NCBI GenBank assembly: GCA_023053545.1
Contig: JAKZAN010000005.1
Location: forward strand, 8,866,001-8,930,000
DNA: 64,000 nt
Reading direction: 5' to 3'
Source of the DNA: Lepidurus packardi
Taxonomy: Eukaryota > Arthropoda > Branchiopoda > Notostraca > Triopsidae
Shown here: positions 46,584 through 55,896 of the stretch, one piece after another
Numbering within the stretch: the first letter of the stretch is position 1
Layout of the letters: every line of letters begins with the position of its first letter
The notes under the pieces: model-generated
Database searches by the model: none
What the model was told of the DNA's origin: nothing
The model's input: only the letters and a program-made list of their open reading frames with translations
Translations under genes and position numbers: made by a program

Positions 46584-47956
46584 CAAAGGGTTCGTAACTC
46601 AGTTTCCAGGTGTACGAATGCTACAAAAAATTGTGTAACCCTGAGAAATTGCAGAGTTACAAGGGCTAGAAATAGGCTACAATGTTACAAACCACGGTTA
46701 CAAAATATAAAGTTTCAAAGCTACACATATGATAAATAGCTATATTATAAAATTAGAATCTCGCTTACACGCGGGCAACTCAAGTTGGCCTTGCAACGCA
46801 GACACTTGATGGCAGCTATTGTCTTGCCTAGTAATTGCTCTTCGCTTGGAAACTCGAAGTCTTCCAAAACGAAATGAACTTTGTCTTGGTTTGCCTCAAC
46901 CCATACGTTTACCTTTTTTGCAAGTGTGTAAATTCGGACAGGCTTCGCAGCCGCAGCAGAAGCTGCTGAAGAAATTGTTTTAGATGCATCATCTGCGTAA
47001 AAGTCCCTGGACTATGCAGATTCTCGTGTACAGCTGATTTTTTTTACCGAATCTTTGTAGCGGGGCTTCTTTGATAATGGCTCAAAACCAGCAACCCTTT
47101 TCTTAGTGTATTCTACAGTATGCTTCAATTGTATTAGCTCACCGGGCATGAACTCGAATTCCTCCGGCATGGTACAAAAGAAATTTCCAAAAATTAACTT
47201 TCGCTCGGAAGTCGTCGCGTGTATCCAGCGCTTTGCTACTTTCGTTCTTACCAGCGTCTCTATTTGCTTAAACGCATCATTGTCAAGTTCCGATAAACTA
47301 AGCCAACTATTATACCCCGAAGTCTTAAGCAGTTGAGCAATATGCGGTCGCAATACACAGGAATTGCTAAATCTTCGAATAAAGCTTTCTCGGCAGTCTT
47401 CTGTCTGCGTTTCTACTTCTTTAGACATTGTAACAAAATAAAAATGTAGTTTGTTTCTACACTATGGGCTTCGGCTTTGAACTAATGCACTTTGAACTAA
47501 TGACTTTGAACTACTGACTTTGAACTAACGCACTGCAAGTTTAACTTGCAATTTGTGGCGTATTGTCATTGAAACAGGCATGGTTTGGATGATGAACCGC
47601 GATTCACTCCATTCGCGATTGGCCCAAGGAAATACTCTACAATTTGCAGATTCCTGGATTACTGTTTAGCATGTGGGGAGTAAAGTGAACAAAGGCTACT
47701 GGGTTACAAACTACAAAATACGGTTACAAAATTAGAAAGTAAGGTAATAAAGCTACAAACACCGGTTACAGCGCTACAAAGTACGGTTACAAAGCTAAAA
47801 CTAAAGTTGCAACGGTTATTGTAGTGATACAAAGCTACAATCTATGTAATTGTTAAGTTATTCAGTCACAAGTGGAGTTACACGTGCTACAAAGAGATAA
47901 AATTGTAACCGACTTTGCAGTGTGTACGAGGTTACAATCAAGTTTCGAACCCCTTG
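46584..47956. mobile_element. hAT-type element with an unknown ORF, 8-bp target duplication
   Basis: ATCTACAC lies on both sides (46576-46583 and 47957-47964), an exact 8-bp duplication as made by hAT transposases. The ends are diverged inverted repeats starting CAAAGGGTTCG and CAAGGGGTTCG; hAT termini typically read CAGGGGTTC. Many subterminal copies of GCTACAAA and GGTTACAAA occur near both ends (46619-46730 and 47690-47835), like the subterminal repeats bound by hAT transposases. No hAT transposase is encoded. Instead a minus-strand frame of unknown function is carried. At 1373 bp it is non-autonomous. Confidence 0.82.
46745..47428 (-). CDS. Unknown protein carried by the hAT element (frame broken)
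   Basis: The first part (47012-47428) encodes 138 residues: MSKEVETQTEDCRESFIRRF, then VLRPHIAQLLKTSGYNSWLS, LVRTKVAKRWIHATTSERKL and EEFEFMPGELIQLKHTVEY, with a KKPRYKD basic end. The second part, in another frame (about 46745-47005), reads DFYADDASKTISSAASAAAA, then VRIYTLAKKVNVWVEANQDK, VHFVLEDFEFPSEEQLLGKT and IKCLRCKANLSCP, with a CxxC pair. A short intron or a frameshift would be needed to join them, and I found no in-phase splice. I recognise no domain. Possibly a captured host gene or an accessory transposon protein. Confidence 0.4.
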
Positions 47957-48089
47957 ATCTACACTAATCCCTGTAACCCATAGCTCATTGTCGTATGCAA
48001 ATATCGATATATTTCCGTGTTCTAATTTACTTGACAGGTCTGCCATCATCACATTAAATAGCCAGGGAAACATTACAGATCCTTGTGGT

Positions 48090-48508
48090 CAAGCCCGTAC
48101 CCGGGGGGGGGGGGGGGGGGTTCGGGGGGTTTAAACCCCCCCCGAAATGTTTCCGCAAATGAAAAATATACGTTTTTCTAGCATATGGTACTTGAGAAGT
48201 TTATTTCGAATCGAGCTTTGGTTTTGTTTGACTGTTTTGAAGCTCGAACAACGCGATAACTTTTCTCCTTTTTCGTATCCCCCTTTTACCGGAAAGCTGT
48301 GCAAAGGAAGGCGAGCTGGAGAAACCTTCATATGTTCTTTTTGCGTTGCGTTCCTTCGGGCCTTCGCTGTTTCTCCCCCACAAGTAACATTTTTGTAACT
48401 TTTTCTTTCCCCCGTGTTATCCCCTTCCTGTCTTGCAGAAAGGAGTGGAAAGGAAAACACGGGAGTTTTTAAACGTGGTCGAAAAAAATAGGATTTCAAG
48501 TTCTCGGG

Positions 48509-48549
<41 letters not shown>

Positions 48550-48566
48550 TCCTGGGTACGGGCCTG
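48090..48566. mobile_element. hAT-type MITE with long G/C runs, 8-bp target duplication
   Basis: CTTGTGGT occurs at 48082-48089 and again at 48567-48574. The element begins CAAGCCCGTACCCGGGGG and ends with the reverse complement of CAGGCCCGTACCCAGGATTT. Runs of about 18 G (48103-48120) and about 30 C (48511-48540) lie just inside the ends. No transposase is present, and the short frames are not convincing. Terminal sequence CAGGCCCGTACCCAGG with poly-G is, as I recall, shared by a widespread invertebrate repeat group; the 8-bp duplication supports hAT. Confidence 0.82.
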
Positions 48567-48655
48567 CTTGTGGTATTCCTCTTTTCGTCGGGAATTGTGT
48601 CGACAGGTGGGCATCCACTCTGACTTGAAGGGTTGGAAAGGAAAACAAAAATAAA

Positions 48656-49492
48656 AACTTTCGCAGCTAACTACTCGCACCAAAATTTAAAAATAACCGT
48701 CAATTTTTGAACGAACTAAATGCTTTAATTATAATTTGTAAGTACCTGAATTACGTTCCTAGTAATGTAAAAAATTCCACTCGATAGTAATTTACTAGTA
48801 AATTGCAAATCAATAAATTACGTATAAAGTAGGACAGTAGACGTGAAATTTCTAGTTTTAGTTTCTTTCTGTGTTACCAGGTGGCGCTACTTAATTGTTG
48901 AGTTCTCTGAGTTCTCTACTTTCGATATAGGTGTCACTTGTATTGGTTAACGTTTGCAAATGGCGAAAAGACGCTGAAGTGGACTTTGAAACGGTTTTTT
49001 GGCTTTACATTTGCAGGACCATAACTACAGGTAAGTGGGATTGAAGTTTAATTCAGGAAAATTATATGTGACCTCATAATCATGGTTAATAGTGGTAGGA
49101 AGCTGGAGTGTTTTCAAACAAATTAAGTGTAATTGGATCCGCCTCGGGTTTGAAATTTGACTTTGATTAAGAGATAACTCTTTGCCTTTTCCTGATAACC
49201 TCTTTGGTCTTAACGTGGTTAAACTTGTTTCACTTTGAGGACATTAGCCAGAGACAGAGGCAGGTTGTGACTTGATTTGACGTTCGGTTTACGTTTAAAT
49301 GTATTTAATAAGCATATGTTTTTTCCTTATCAGTTCCCAAGAGTGAGAGTAAGAACACTGAACAGCAGATTGTGTTTCAAGTCCATTCCTTATTCAAAAC
49401 TGGCGTGTGGCGTGTGCCGTGAGACCTTCTTATAAACTGCAGGTGCAGTGGTTTCTGTTAGTAGAACTGCCGAACGCGTGTCCCAAACAACC
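48656..49492. other. FZR1 promoter and 5' UTR region
   Basis: No coding frame is seen. A donor (ACTACAGGTAAGTGG near 49029) and an acceptor (AAACTGCAG ending near 49441) suggest a noncoding exon and a 5' UTR intron of about 400 bp in front of the FZR1 start. Confidence 0.45.
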
Positions 49493-52400
49493 ATGATGAG
49501 CCCAGAGTACGAAAAACGGTTGCTGAAGCCACAAAATTCGGCTGGCTCACCTCTTTCCTTTAATTCAGTAAGTTTTATTTTTTGAAAAACGAACCCGAGT
49601 TCATTTTGGTTATATTTTCAGCCGTCTGCAAACAGAAGACTTTTAATTTCTCCGCCCAAGGAATCCTATGGCGATCGTTTTATCCCCAGTCGTGCCGGAA
49701 ATAATTGGGAAACTGATTTTCTCATGCTTCAGGTACTTCAACCTTTTTTTTTTTTTTTGCGTAAACGTGCTTAACTAAGTATAGTTTTTTCTCATTTTAA
49801 AGGATCCCAGTAAAGCCCATCCCAGTTCAGGAACCAAAAAAGCTAGAGAAGCGTCCGATAATAACAAAGACAGCCTGACTTACACGTACCTGCTAAGAAA
49901 TGAATTACTTGGAACGACCTTAGAAGATGCCAAAGACCTCCACGACGAACGATATGCTTTAACTTCTGTAGAACCTAAAAATTTATTTCACGTAAGTCTT
50001 AATTTACTTTAAAGTCATGCTTATCGATAACATCATGGATGACCAATTTTTTTTAATGTTTTTTTTATTTTATTTTATTTTTTAGTACCGAGCACGAGCC
50101 ACTTCAGGGTTAGAAGAGCCTTTTTCGCCTTATTCATTGTCGCCAGTTTCTTCCCCAAGTCAGAAACTGCTGAAATCGCCTCGCAAAGCTGCTCGGAAAA
50201 TTTCCAAAATTCCCTTTAAAGTCTTGGACGCTCCTGAACTGCAGGACGATTTCTACTTAAATTTAGTGGACTGGTCATCCCAGAATGTCTTGAGCGTCGG
50301 TTTAGGGGCCTGTGTGTACCTTTGGGCCGCTTCTACTAGTCAAGTCACCCGCCTTTGCGACCTCGCACCGGAAGCGGATTCAGTGACATCAGTAGCCTGG
50401 TCAGAACGGGTAAGGCAATCCATTTTGTTGTTGAACGAAAAACGTGAGGCGGAAGTAAAATCATGATTTATTAGGGACATTTGGTGGCTGTGGGAACGCA
50501 TAGGGGAGCTGTCCAAGTATGGGACGTGGCTGCAGGCAAGAGATTAAACACCTTGGAAGGGCATACAGCACGGGTGGGGGCTTTGGCCTGGAATGGTGAT
50601 ATGTTGTCATCCGGTAGTCGGGACCGACTCATATTACAAAGGGACGTACGAACTCCGCCTATGCTCACTGAGCGCCGCCTTGCAGCTCATCGTCAAGAAG
50701 TAAAAATCGTTATACTCTTCAAATTCAATTTGAACTGTCCATTTCTCTCACGAATTTAATTTAATAGCATTAGAAATAGAATTATCTAGTAATAGACATC
50801 TACCTATACTGATTATTAATTTAAAAGTACTAGTAGCATTTAATCTTTTCATTTATTATTATAGTTATTTTAATTTATTGTACAGTGGGGGATCGATTAA
50901 CGAACATAATCCGTTCCAAAAAGATGTTCGCTGTCCAAATTGTTCGTTAACCGATCATCGATTTATCATAGATTTTAATGGGAATTTGATTAATTCGTTC
51001 TGGAGACCAAAGAAAAAATGAAAAATTATACAAATTCTTATTTCTATGTAATAACAATAAAACAATATGTAATAACAATAATCCGGAGAACGTGACAAAT
51101 CTTATACACAGCGTCGCTTCTTCTTGTGTTTGTTCTGTGCAACACGTTCTGTGTATTTAGTGACAAACGGGTGTAATCTATCCCGCTATGAAATTTTTCG
51201 AAGAATTGTTTCTTTACAGCTAATGGAGTGAACGGAAGTGCAAGTTTAACCATTTTCAGCAACAAAAGTTGATGAGAATCGTTAAGCTAACCTAACCTAA
51301 TTCATTTCCAATCCAACTACCAATTTTTAACTCAAATGACACCTCTTTGTCATGCTTTTCCGGTGAACGTTTTGCAACAATATGACACGATGTATAGTGT
51401 CACTTTTGACCTCCGGGTTTTTAACCGGAGAACCTGTTGGTTCTGTTAGGTGATAAATAAAATTGTGCCAAACAACTGTTCGTTAACCGATCATGCACTG
51501 CATTATTGTATTTATTATTATATTATATTATTAAACATTTTTTATTATTGTACTATGTTATTAAAAATTGCATTTATTATTATTCATAGATCAAAACTTA
51601 TAGAATTATCGCTTATTAGCATACCATTCTGTAGAACTTATGTAATGCAGCATTCCGTTCTTAAGAAATCAGGTATTTCTTGGGTTTTTATAAAGATTAA
51701 TGTGCCTTTTTAGGTCTGTGGATTGAAATGGTCGCCTGACAATCAGAATTTGGCATCCGGAGGCAACGACAACAAATTATTTGTATGGAACTTACATTCA
51801 ACTACCCCTGTGCAGACATATACGGAGCATCTAGCAGCCGTGAAAGGTAAAATTCAAGAAATTCTACCAAAATACACGAAAGATGAGATTTTTTTATTCT
51901 TGTTTTTTGTAGCCATTGCCTGGTCTCCGCATCATCACGGTCTTCTGGCTAGTGGAGGAGGCACTGCTGACCGTTGTATCCGTTTTTGGAATACGTTAAC
52001 TGGACAACCCATGCAGTGCGTGGACACTGGGTCCCAAGTTTGTAATCTGGCTTGGAGCAAGCATTCACCGGAATTGGTAAAAAAAAAAAAAAAAAAAAAA
52101 TGAACAGGCTATCGAATGCCTATTTTAGTAGCTTTTAATCAATTTTCTTCCTTTCCTTGTAGGTGAGTACACATGGCTATTCGCAAAACCAAATCTTGGT
52201 GTGGAAATACCCGAGTTTGTGTCAAGTGGCGAAATTGACAGGGCATTCGTATCGAGTTTTGTACTTGGCTATGTCACCAGATGGCGAAGCGATCGTTACC
52301 GGCGCGGGAGACGAAACGCTGAGATTTTGGAACGTTTTCAGCAAAGCTTCTTCACAGAAGGTACAAGGTTTAAAGTTTATTATAGGCTTGGCACCAGGAG

Positions 52401-52684
52401 ATGAGCATGTCAGGATGGCCGAGCGGTCTAAGGCGCCAGACTCAAGCGAAGAAGCTTCTCCTTGGTTAAGGGGCGTGGAATTCTGGTCCTCGTAAGAGGG
52501 CGTGGGTTCAAATCCCACTTCTGACAAATCTTTTTCCAGGGTTTCAAGTTTAGTTTTTAAAAGAAAAATCGCGTTATATTTTTTGTTTTTATTTTGGAAC
52601 TGATACTAAATGTTCCGTTTTGTATTTGCTTGTATTTCCTAGGAGTCGAAATCAGCCCTGAACTTATTTACGAGCATCAGATAA
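49493..52684 (+). CDS. FZR1: Fizzy-related / Cdh1, APC/C activator
   Basis: Cdh1 binds and activates the anaphase-promoting complex in G1 and after mitotic exit and recruits D-box and KEN-box substrates. Nine exons (49493-49567, 49622-49732, 49803-49991, 50086-50409, 50475-50699, 51714-51846, 51913-52076, 52163-52360, 52643-52684) give 486 residues; human FZR1 has about 496. The C-box GDRFIPSRAG is near residue 40. KIPFKVLDAPELQDDFYLNL leads into seven WD40 repeats: VDWSSQNVLSVGLG, VQVWDVAAGKRL, LAWNGDMLSSGSRD, GLKWSPDNQNLASGGNDNK, AIAWSPHHHGLLASGGG, ILVWKYPSL and VTGAGDETLRFWNVF. The protein ends in TSIR, the IR tail that docks on APC/C. ESKSALNLF before it separates it from Cdc20. A tRNA gene and a MITE lie in its introns. 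Confidence 0.97.
50883..51500. mobile_element. Tigger-like MITE in FZR1 intron 5
   Basis: The left end CAGTGGGGGATCGATTAACG and the right end (reverse complement of CAGTGCATGATCGGTTAACG) are inverted repeats, both continuing AACA. Inside the left end is CATAATCCGTTCC, typical of Tigger MITEs. TA precedes the left end; the right flank is CA, so one side of the TA duplication has decayed. No transposase is encoded. An AACCTAACCTAA tract lies inside. Confidence 0.7.
52409..52526 (+). tRNA. tRNA-Leu (CAA) with intron
   Basis: The acceptor stem GTCAGGA pairs with TTCTGAC. The A and B boxes are present (TGGCCGAGCGGTC and GGTTCAAATCC). The anticodon stem CCAGA/TCTGG encloses the loop CTCAAGT, with anticodon CAA at 52443-52445. 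A 44-bp intron (52447-52490) sits one base after the anticodon, as in nearly all eukaryotic tRNA-Leu(CAA) genes. A long variable arm (TCCTCGTAAGAGGGC) confirms a type II tRNA. The gene lies in the last intron of FZR1, on the same strand. Confidence 0.96.
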
Positions 52685-54815
52685 TTAGTCGCTGGGACAG
52701 ATTTCGTCTTCGGACAGTTTGAAAGACGGCTTAGCGCTTTAGCTTGGTTTCGCCGTGACAAAACAAGTATTACGTTAGAATCTCTGTCATGAAGTACCAT
52801 AGCACACAACCTTGGCGGTTTTTCCTTATCATTTTCCACCCTTTTCCATCCCACACCTGGAGTACTGCTTGTAATTAACCTTTTTGAAGTTGGGTTTCTC
52901 TAAATACCTTTCAGTCGTTTGACTTTTTTTTAATTTATTGTTCCGTGCCGATGGAGTTATTATTGTGTTATTGGGTGTCGGCAGTTACAAATTTGCTTCG
53001 ATATAAAAACGCGTAATAAAGTTGTTAGTGAGTTTCAATGTTGTGCAAATACAAGTTATGGTAATAACGAAAAGATAAAGGTGTTCTGATCGAGAATCCA
53101 GCGATCATTAAAAATTGCTTTTTTCTTCGCGCGATCGCCATAGCTTGCCGTCCTGCCGGGCCGAGACCCGCGCCTGAGAGCTTCTGGGCAAGTTTGGGAT
53201 CGGTTTCGCACTCGAGAGCCGGCCCCTGGCAATGGGACCGGACAAGGCGGTTCCGACTATGCGGGTAACACTCGTTGCATGGCGTTCAGCGGAGCCCGCA
53301 AGTCGTGGCGCGAAGAAAAAGTCATTTTGTTGTGATCGAACTTGTAAATTAACCAAAGCACCCAGATACTTATTTTTTTGCTCAAAAGAAGGGTAATGGC
53401 GCCGCCCCTATGAATCGAAGGTCCGATTTTGAACGCGCTAATAGGTAAAGGCGCTAGCTCTCCGGCCAACTGACCCCCACCCCGTGTTATAAGCATAGGA
53501 AAAATTTAAATTTGGCGGAAAGGGGCGGGGCTTAAATCGCTAAGTAATTAATTACTCGGTTATTATGCATAATTGACATAGGGGTTCTTAAGCCAGAACA
53601 TGTAGTTTCGTTTCTTCTATAACATATATTTTCTTTTAATTTTGAAACCTTCCTCCCCTTTAAGACGATCTACAAAGAAAAGTTAAACGTAGCAGGGAAA
53701 ATAACATCCACTTTCATAATCCTTTGTTGTTACATTGTCGTGAAGTGAACACGATTATAAGAGTGTAATATTCTCCTGTAGAACATTCCAAAAAAAGAGC
53801 TTCCAAATCTGCCTTGAAAAATCCGCTTTTCTGTTTAAGCCCTTCAGATCGTTTGCAATGATGAAAGCTAGCCGTTTGCAATGATGGGCTTCTATCAAAG
53901 CCCATCATTGCAAACGGGTAGCTTTCAAATCAAGTTCAAGTTGCAAATCATTGCAAAAAGAGTTTGTCATAAATTGTCAAGCCTTGGCTTCGTAAAAATA
54001 GTCTTAAATCGTACTTAAATCCATCTCAAGCTCAAATCGGCACAAGTCTGCGTCTAATGTAACAAAATAATTTCTTGTGAATTTCTTTGTTCTCTCTGCC
54101 CCTTCTCGAACTGGCAAATCAGATGAATACAATGATCTAGTTCAAATATTTAAACGTTTTGTTTTACTCAATCAGCAATCTGAAACTCATAATTCTCTGG
54201 CAATCCTGAGGCTGACTCTGTCGTTTCTTTTAACCTGCAAGTACTTCCATCGTGAACTTAAGTAATGTAAACAGTTCACGAGTTCAGTCAAGGAAGTATT
54301 CTGCCAATCCGGAAGCGGGGAAAAAGGGCACCAGAAAACGAGAGCATCAGTGACTCACACATAACAACATTAAGTACTTGGTTATTACTAACGCTAGGAA
54401 TGTAAACTTTGTTGTCCAAACTGACTTATCTTGGCCTGGCTAACCTACATATTTATATTTTGCGCGTGGACTTTCCCCTCCTACAAAAATAACATTCGAA
54501 AACTGCACAAGGAATACTACACAAAGCTGAGCACAAGTAGAGTGCCGCAAGTCGGAATTTGGGTTCGTGGGGTTTTTCGTTTGTTTGTTTTTCGTTTGAG
54601 GCAAGCTCTCTGCTCTATTTATTAGCTCTGATGGTTTTGGTTCCTTCAATTGCCTAGCTAAAAGACAACCTTTGGTCGTGTTGCAAAATCCTGGTTCCTG
54701 CACTAGAAGAAGCCCTGTTCACGTTGGGGGAAATCAGAAAAAGACGAAGGAACTAACATCAACACGGTACGTATTGAAAAGCAAACACAACACACAGTTT
54801 ATACTCGGCTTTTGT
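52685..54815. other. Intergenic, FZR1 3' region, one strong hairpin
   Basis: No coding exon is recognised. A GC-rich block (about 53130-53310) has no tRNA, rRNA or protein signature that I can identify. A strong hairpin lies at 53863-53926. The rest is ordinary AT-rich sequence. Confidence 0.35.
53863..53926. repeat. Hairpin with 28-bp arms
   Basis: GAAAGCTAGCCGTTTGCAAT at 53863 continues to 53890. It pairs with 53899-53926 around an 8-base loop, with one mismatch. CGTTTGCAATGATG is also repeated directly just upstream (about 53849), and a partial inverted copy (CAAATCATTGCAAA) lies just downstream. It may be a miRNA-like precursor or a small palindromic repeat family. Confidence 0.7.
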
Positions 54816-55030
54816 CTATCTTCCCCGAAAGCTTAGGATTTCCCACACGTGTGCTTTTGTCTTGCGGTCTAAAATTGGATCTCGGCCTAAAACCCGAAGA
54901 GAGTCGTTTTCCAGCCACACATAACCATTAACGATTCTCTCCTGCGCTAAAAATTGCGTCCCTAATCCCCTTAAATGAGTTACTAGACTACGATAGCCAC
55001 ATTGCAAACACGCCTGCGCTCTTTTACTCT
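54816..55030 (-). CDS. Possible small gene or exon of unknown function
   Basis: A minus-strand frame reads KSKRAQACLQCGYRSLVTHL, then GTQFLAQERIVNGYVWLEND, SLRVLGRDPILDRKTKAHVW and EILSFRGR before a stop. The composition looks like real protein, and the codon use is balanced. An ATG at about 55067 (MTASQTLPKAGNKE) is in a different frame, so either a frameshift or a splice is needed. I do not recognise the family. It could be a decayed retrocopy or the last exon of a small gene. Confidence 0.3.
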
Positions 55031-55067
55031 TTATTCCCAGCTTTTGGGAGAGTTTGGGAGGCTGTCA

Positions 55068-55896
55068 TCTTCCCTTAGCAACGCTCTTTCGGTTATTGGC
55101 AAACGAAAAGCGAACAGAAAGACGAAACACGGGGCCGACAAGCCAAAAGATCAAAGGTGAAGGCTTTATTCCATGCCTCCCAGAAAGGGACTATTGGCTT
55201 TGTTCTTCAACTTCATCTACATTGATCCGCACAAGGCTTACGACACCACAATTTTTTTATTTTATTTTTTTTGGCATAATTGTTGCTCTACTTCTCCTGA
55301 AGTTTTCCTTCCACTTGGGTGCCTCTTGCCTGGATAGAACGATGGACGATTACTTCTAAACGAAGACAGGTTGTCCGGACGAAACGGGACAAACCGTGCT
55401 GCATATCTTGTAACAGAAATACGCCCTTCCTAGTCTTCGCTTTGCGGGAAGAAATATGAGATTTATTTACACAGCATATTAACATTACGAGATTGTCCCT
55501 ATTCATTTACTCGTCCATTTAATCCAGGAACTCGATACACGTACGAAACGAATTTTTTTTTTTATAGAAAACATTCGTGGGAAGGATCTTCGAACACGCA
55601 TGTGCAGAGCAAAAAACCCACCGCGTTTGGACCTCTAGAATCACGAGAACGTTAGGATGGGCAGTGCGGAGCACAGAAATGCATCAGATCTTCGATTTCT
55701 TCGCCCAAAAAGTGAACCTTATTTTGTACATGTGCCCGAAACTGTGAAACACATCAAGTTGATAACCTTAGGATGATATGGGTAACGTTCTTGTGTGGTT
55801 GTGTGGCGAAAAACACAATTCGGCGATCAGAGAACTCAACATGTGACTGGAATTGAACTTGTATAACAAGTGATCAAAGTGGCTAAATCCACGATT
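55068..55896. other. Upstream region of the diacylglycerol kinase gene
   Basis: No supported frame. Promoter and 5' UTR sequence of the kinase gene presumably lies here. A short minus frame (about 55288-55506) has a low-complexity basic sequence and no recognisable domain. Confidence 0.3.

Larger units (their letters stand above)
45595..48655 (-). mobile_element. Jockey-like non-LTR retrotransposon copy 2, interrupted by two hAT elements
   Basis: The same family as copy 1. Reading 5' to 3' on the minus strand it shows the reverse transcriptase motif GIPQGSVMFPWLFNVMMADL, split by the hAT element at 48090-48566. Next comes the active-site region, which reads AYDNE where the family has YADD. 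WVTGISVD follows, split by the second hAT element at 46584-47956. Then come GFKISTNKSNYTVITRQRKL and KSVTYLGITFNKSLSFSEHL. A deletion relative to copy 1 removes the RNase H part, and a Cys knuckle (CDRCGEREDTVEH) closes the copy. Removing each hAT with one target copy restores a continuous local reading frame, which confirms the nesting. Confidence 0.85.

Noticed and set aside
46600..47900. Repeated TACAAA/GGTTACAAA motifs considered as a CRISPR-like or satellite array
   Set aside because: Spacing is irregular, there are no unique spacers of constant length, and the motifs sit near hAT ends, so they are subterminal repeats.
48511..48540. Long poly-C read as a possible sequencing artefact
   Set aside because: It lies inside a well-defined hAT element with matching ends and target duplication, so it is real in kind, although its exact length may be wrong.
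53130..53310. GC-rich block suspected to be rRNA or tRNA related
   Set aside because: I could not find any rRNA core, tRNA box pair or cloverleaf in it.
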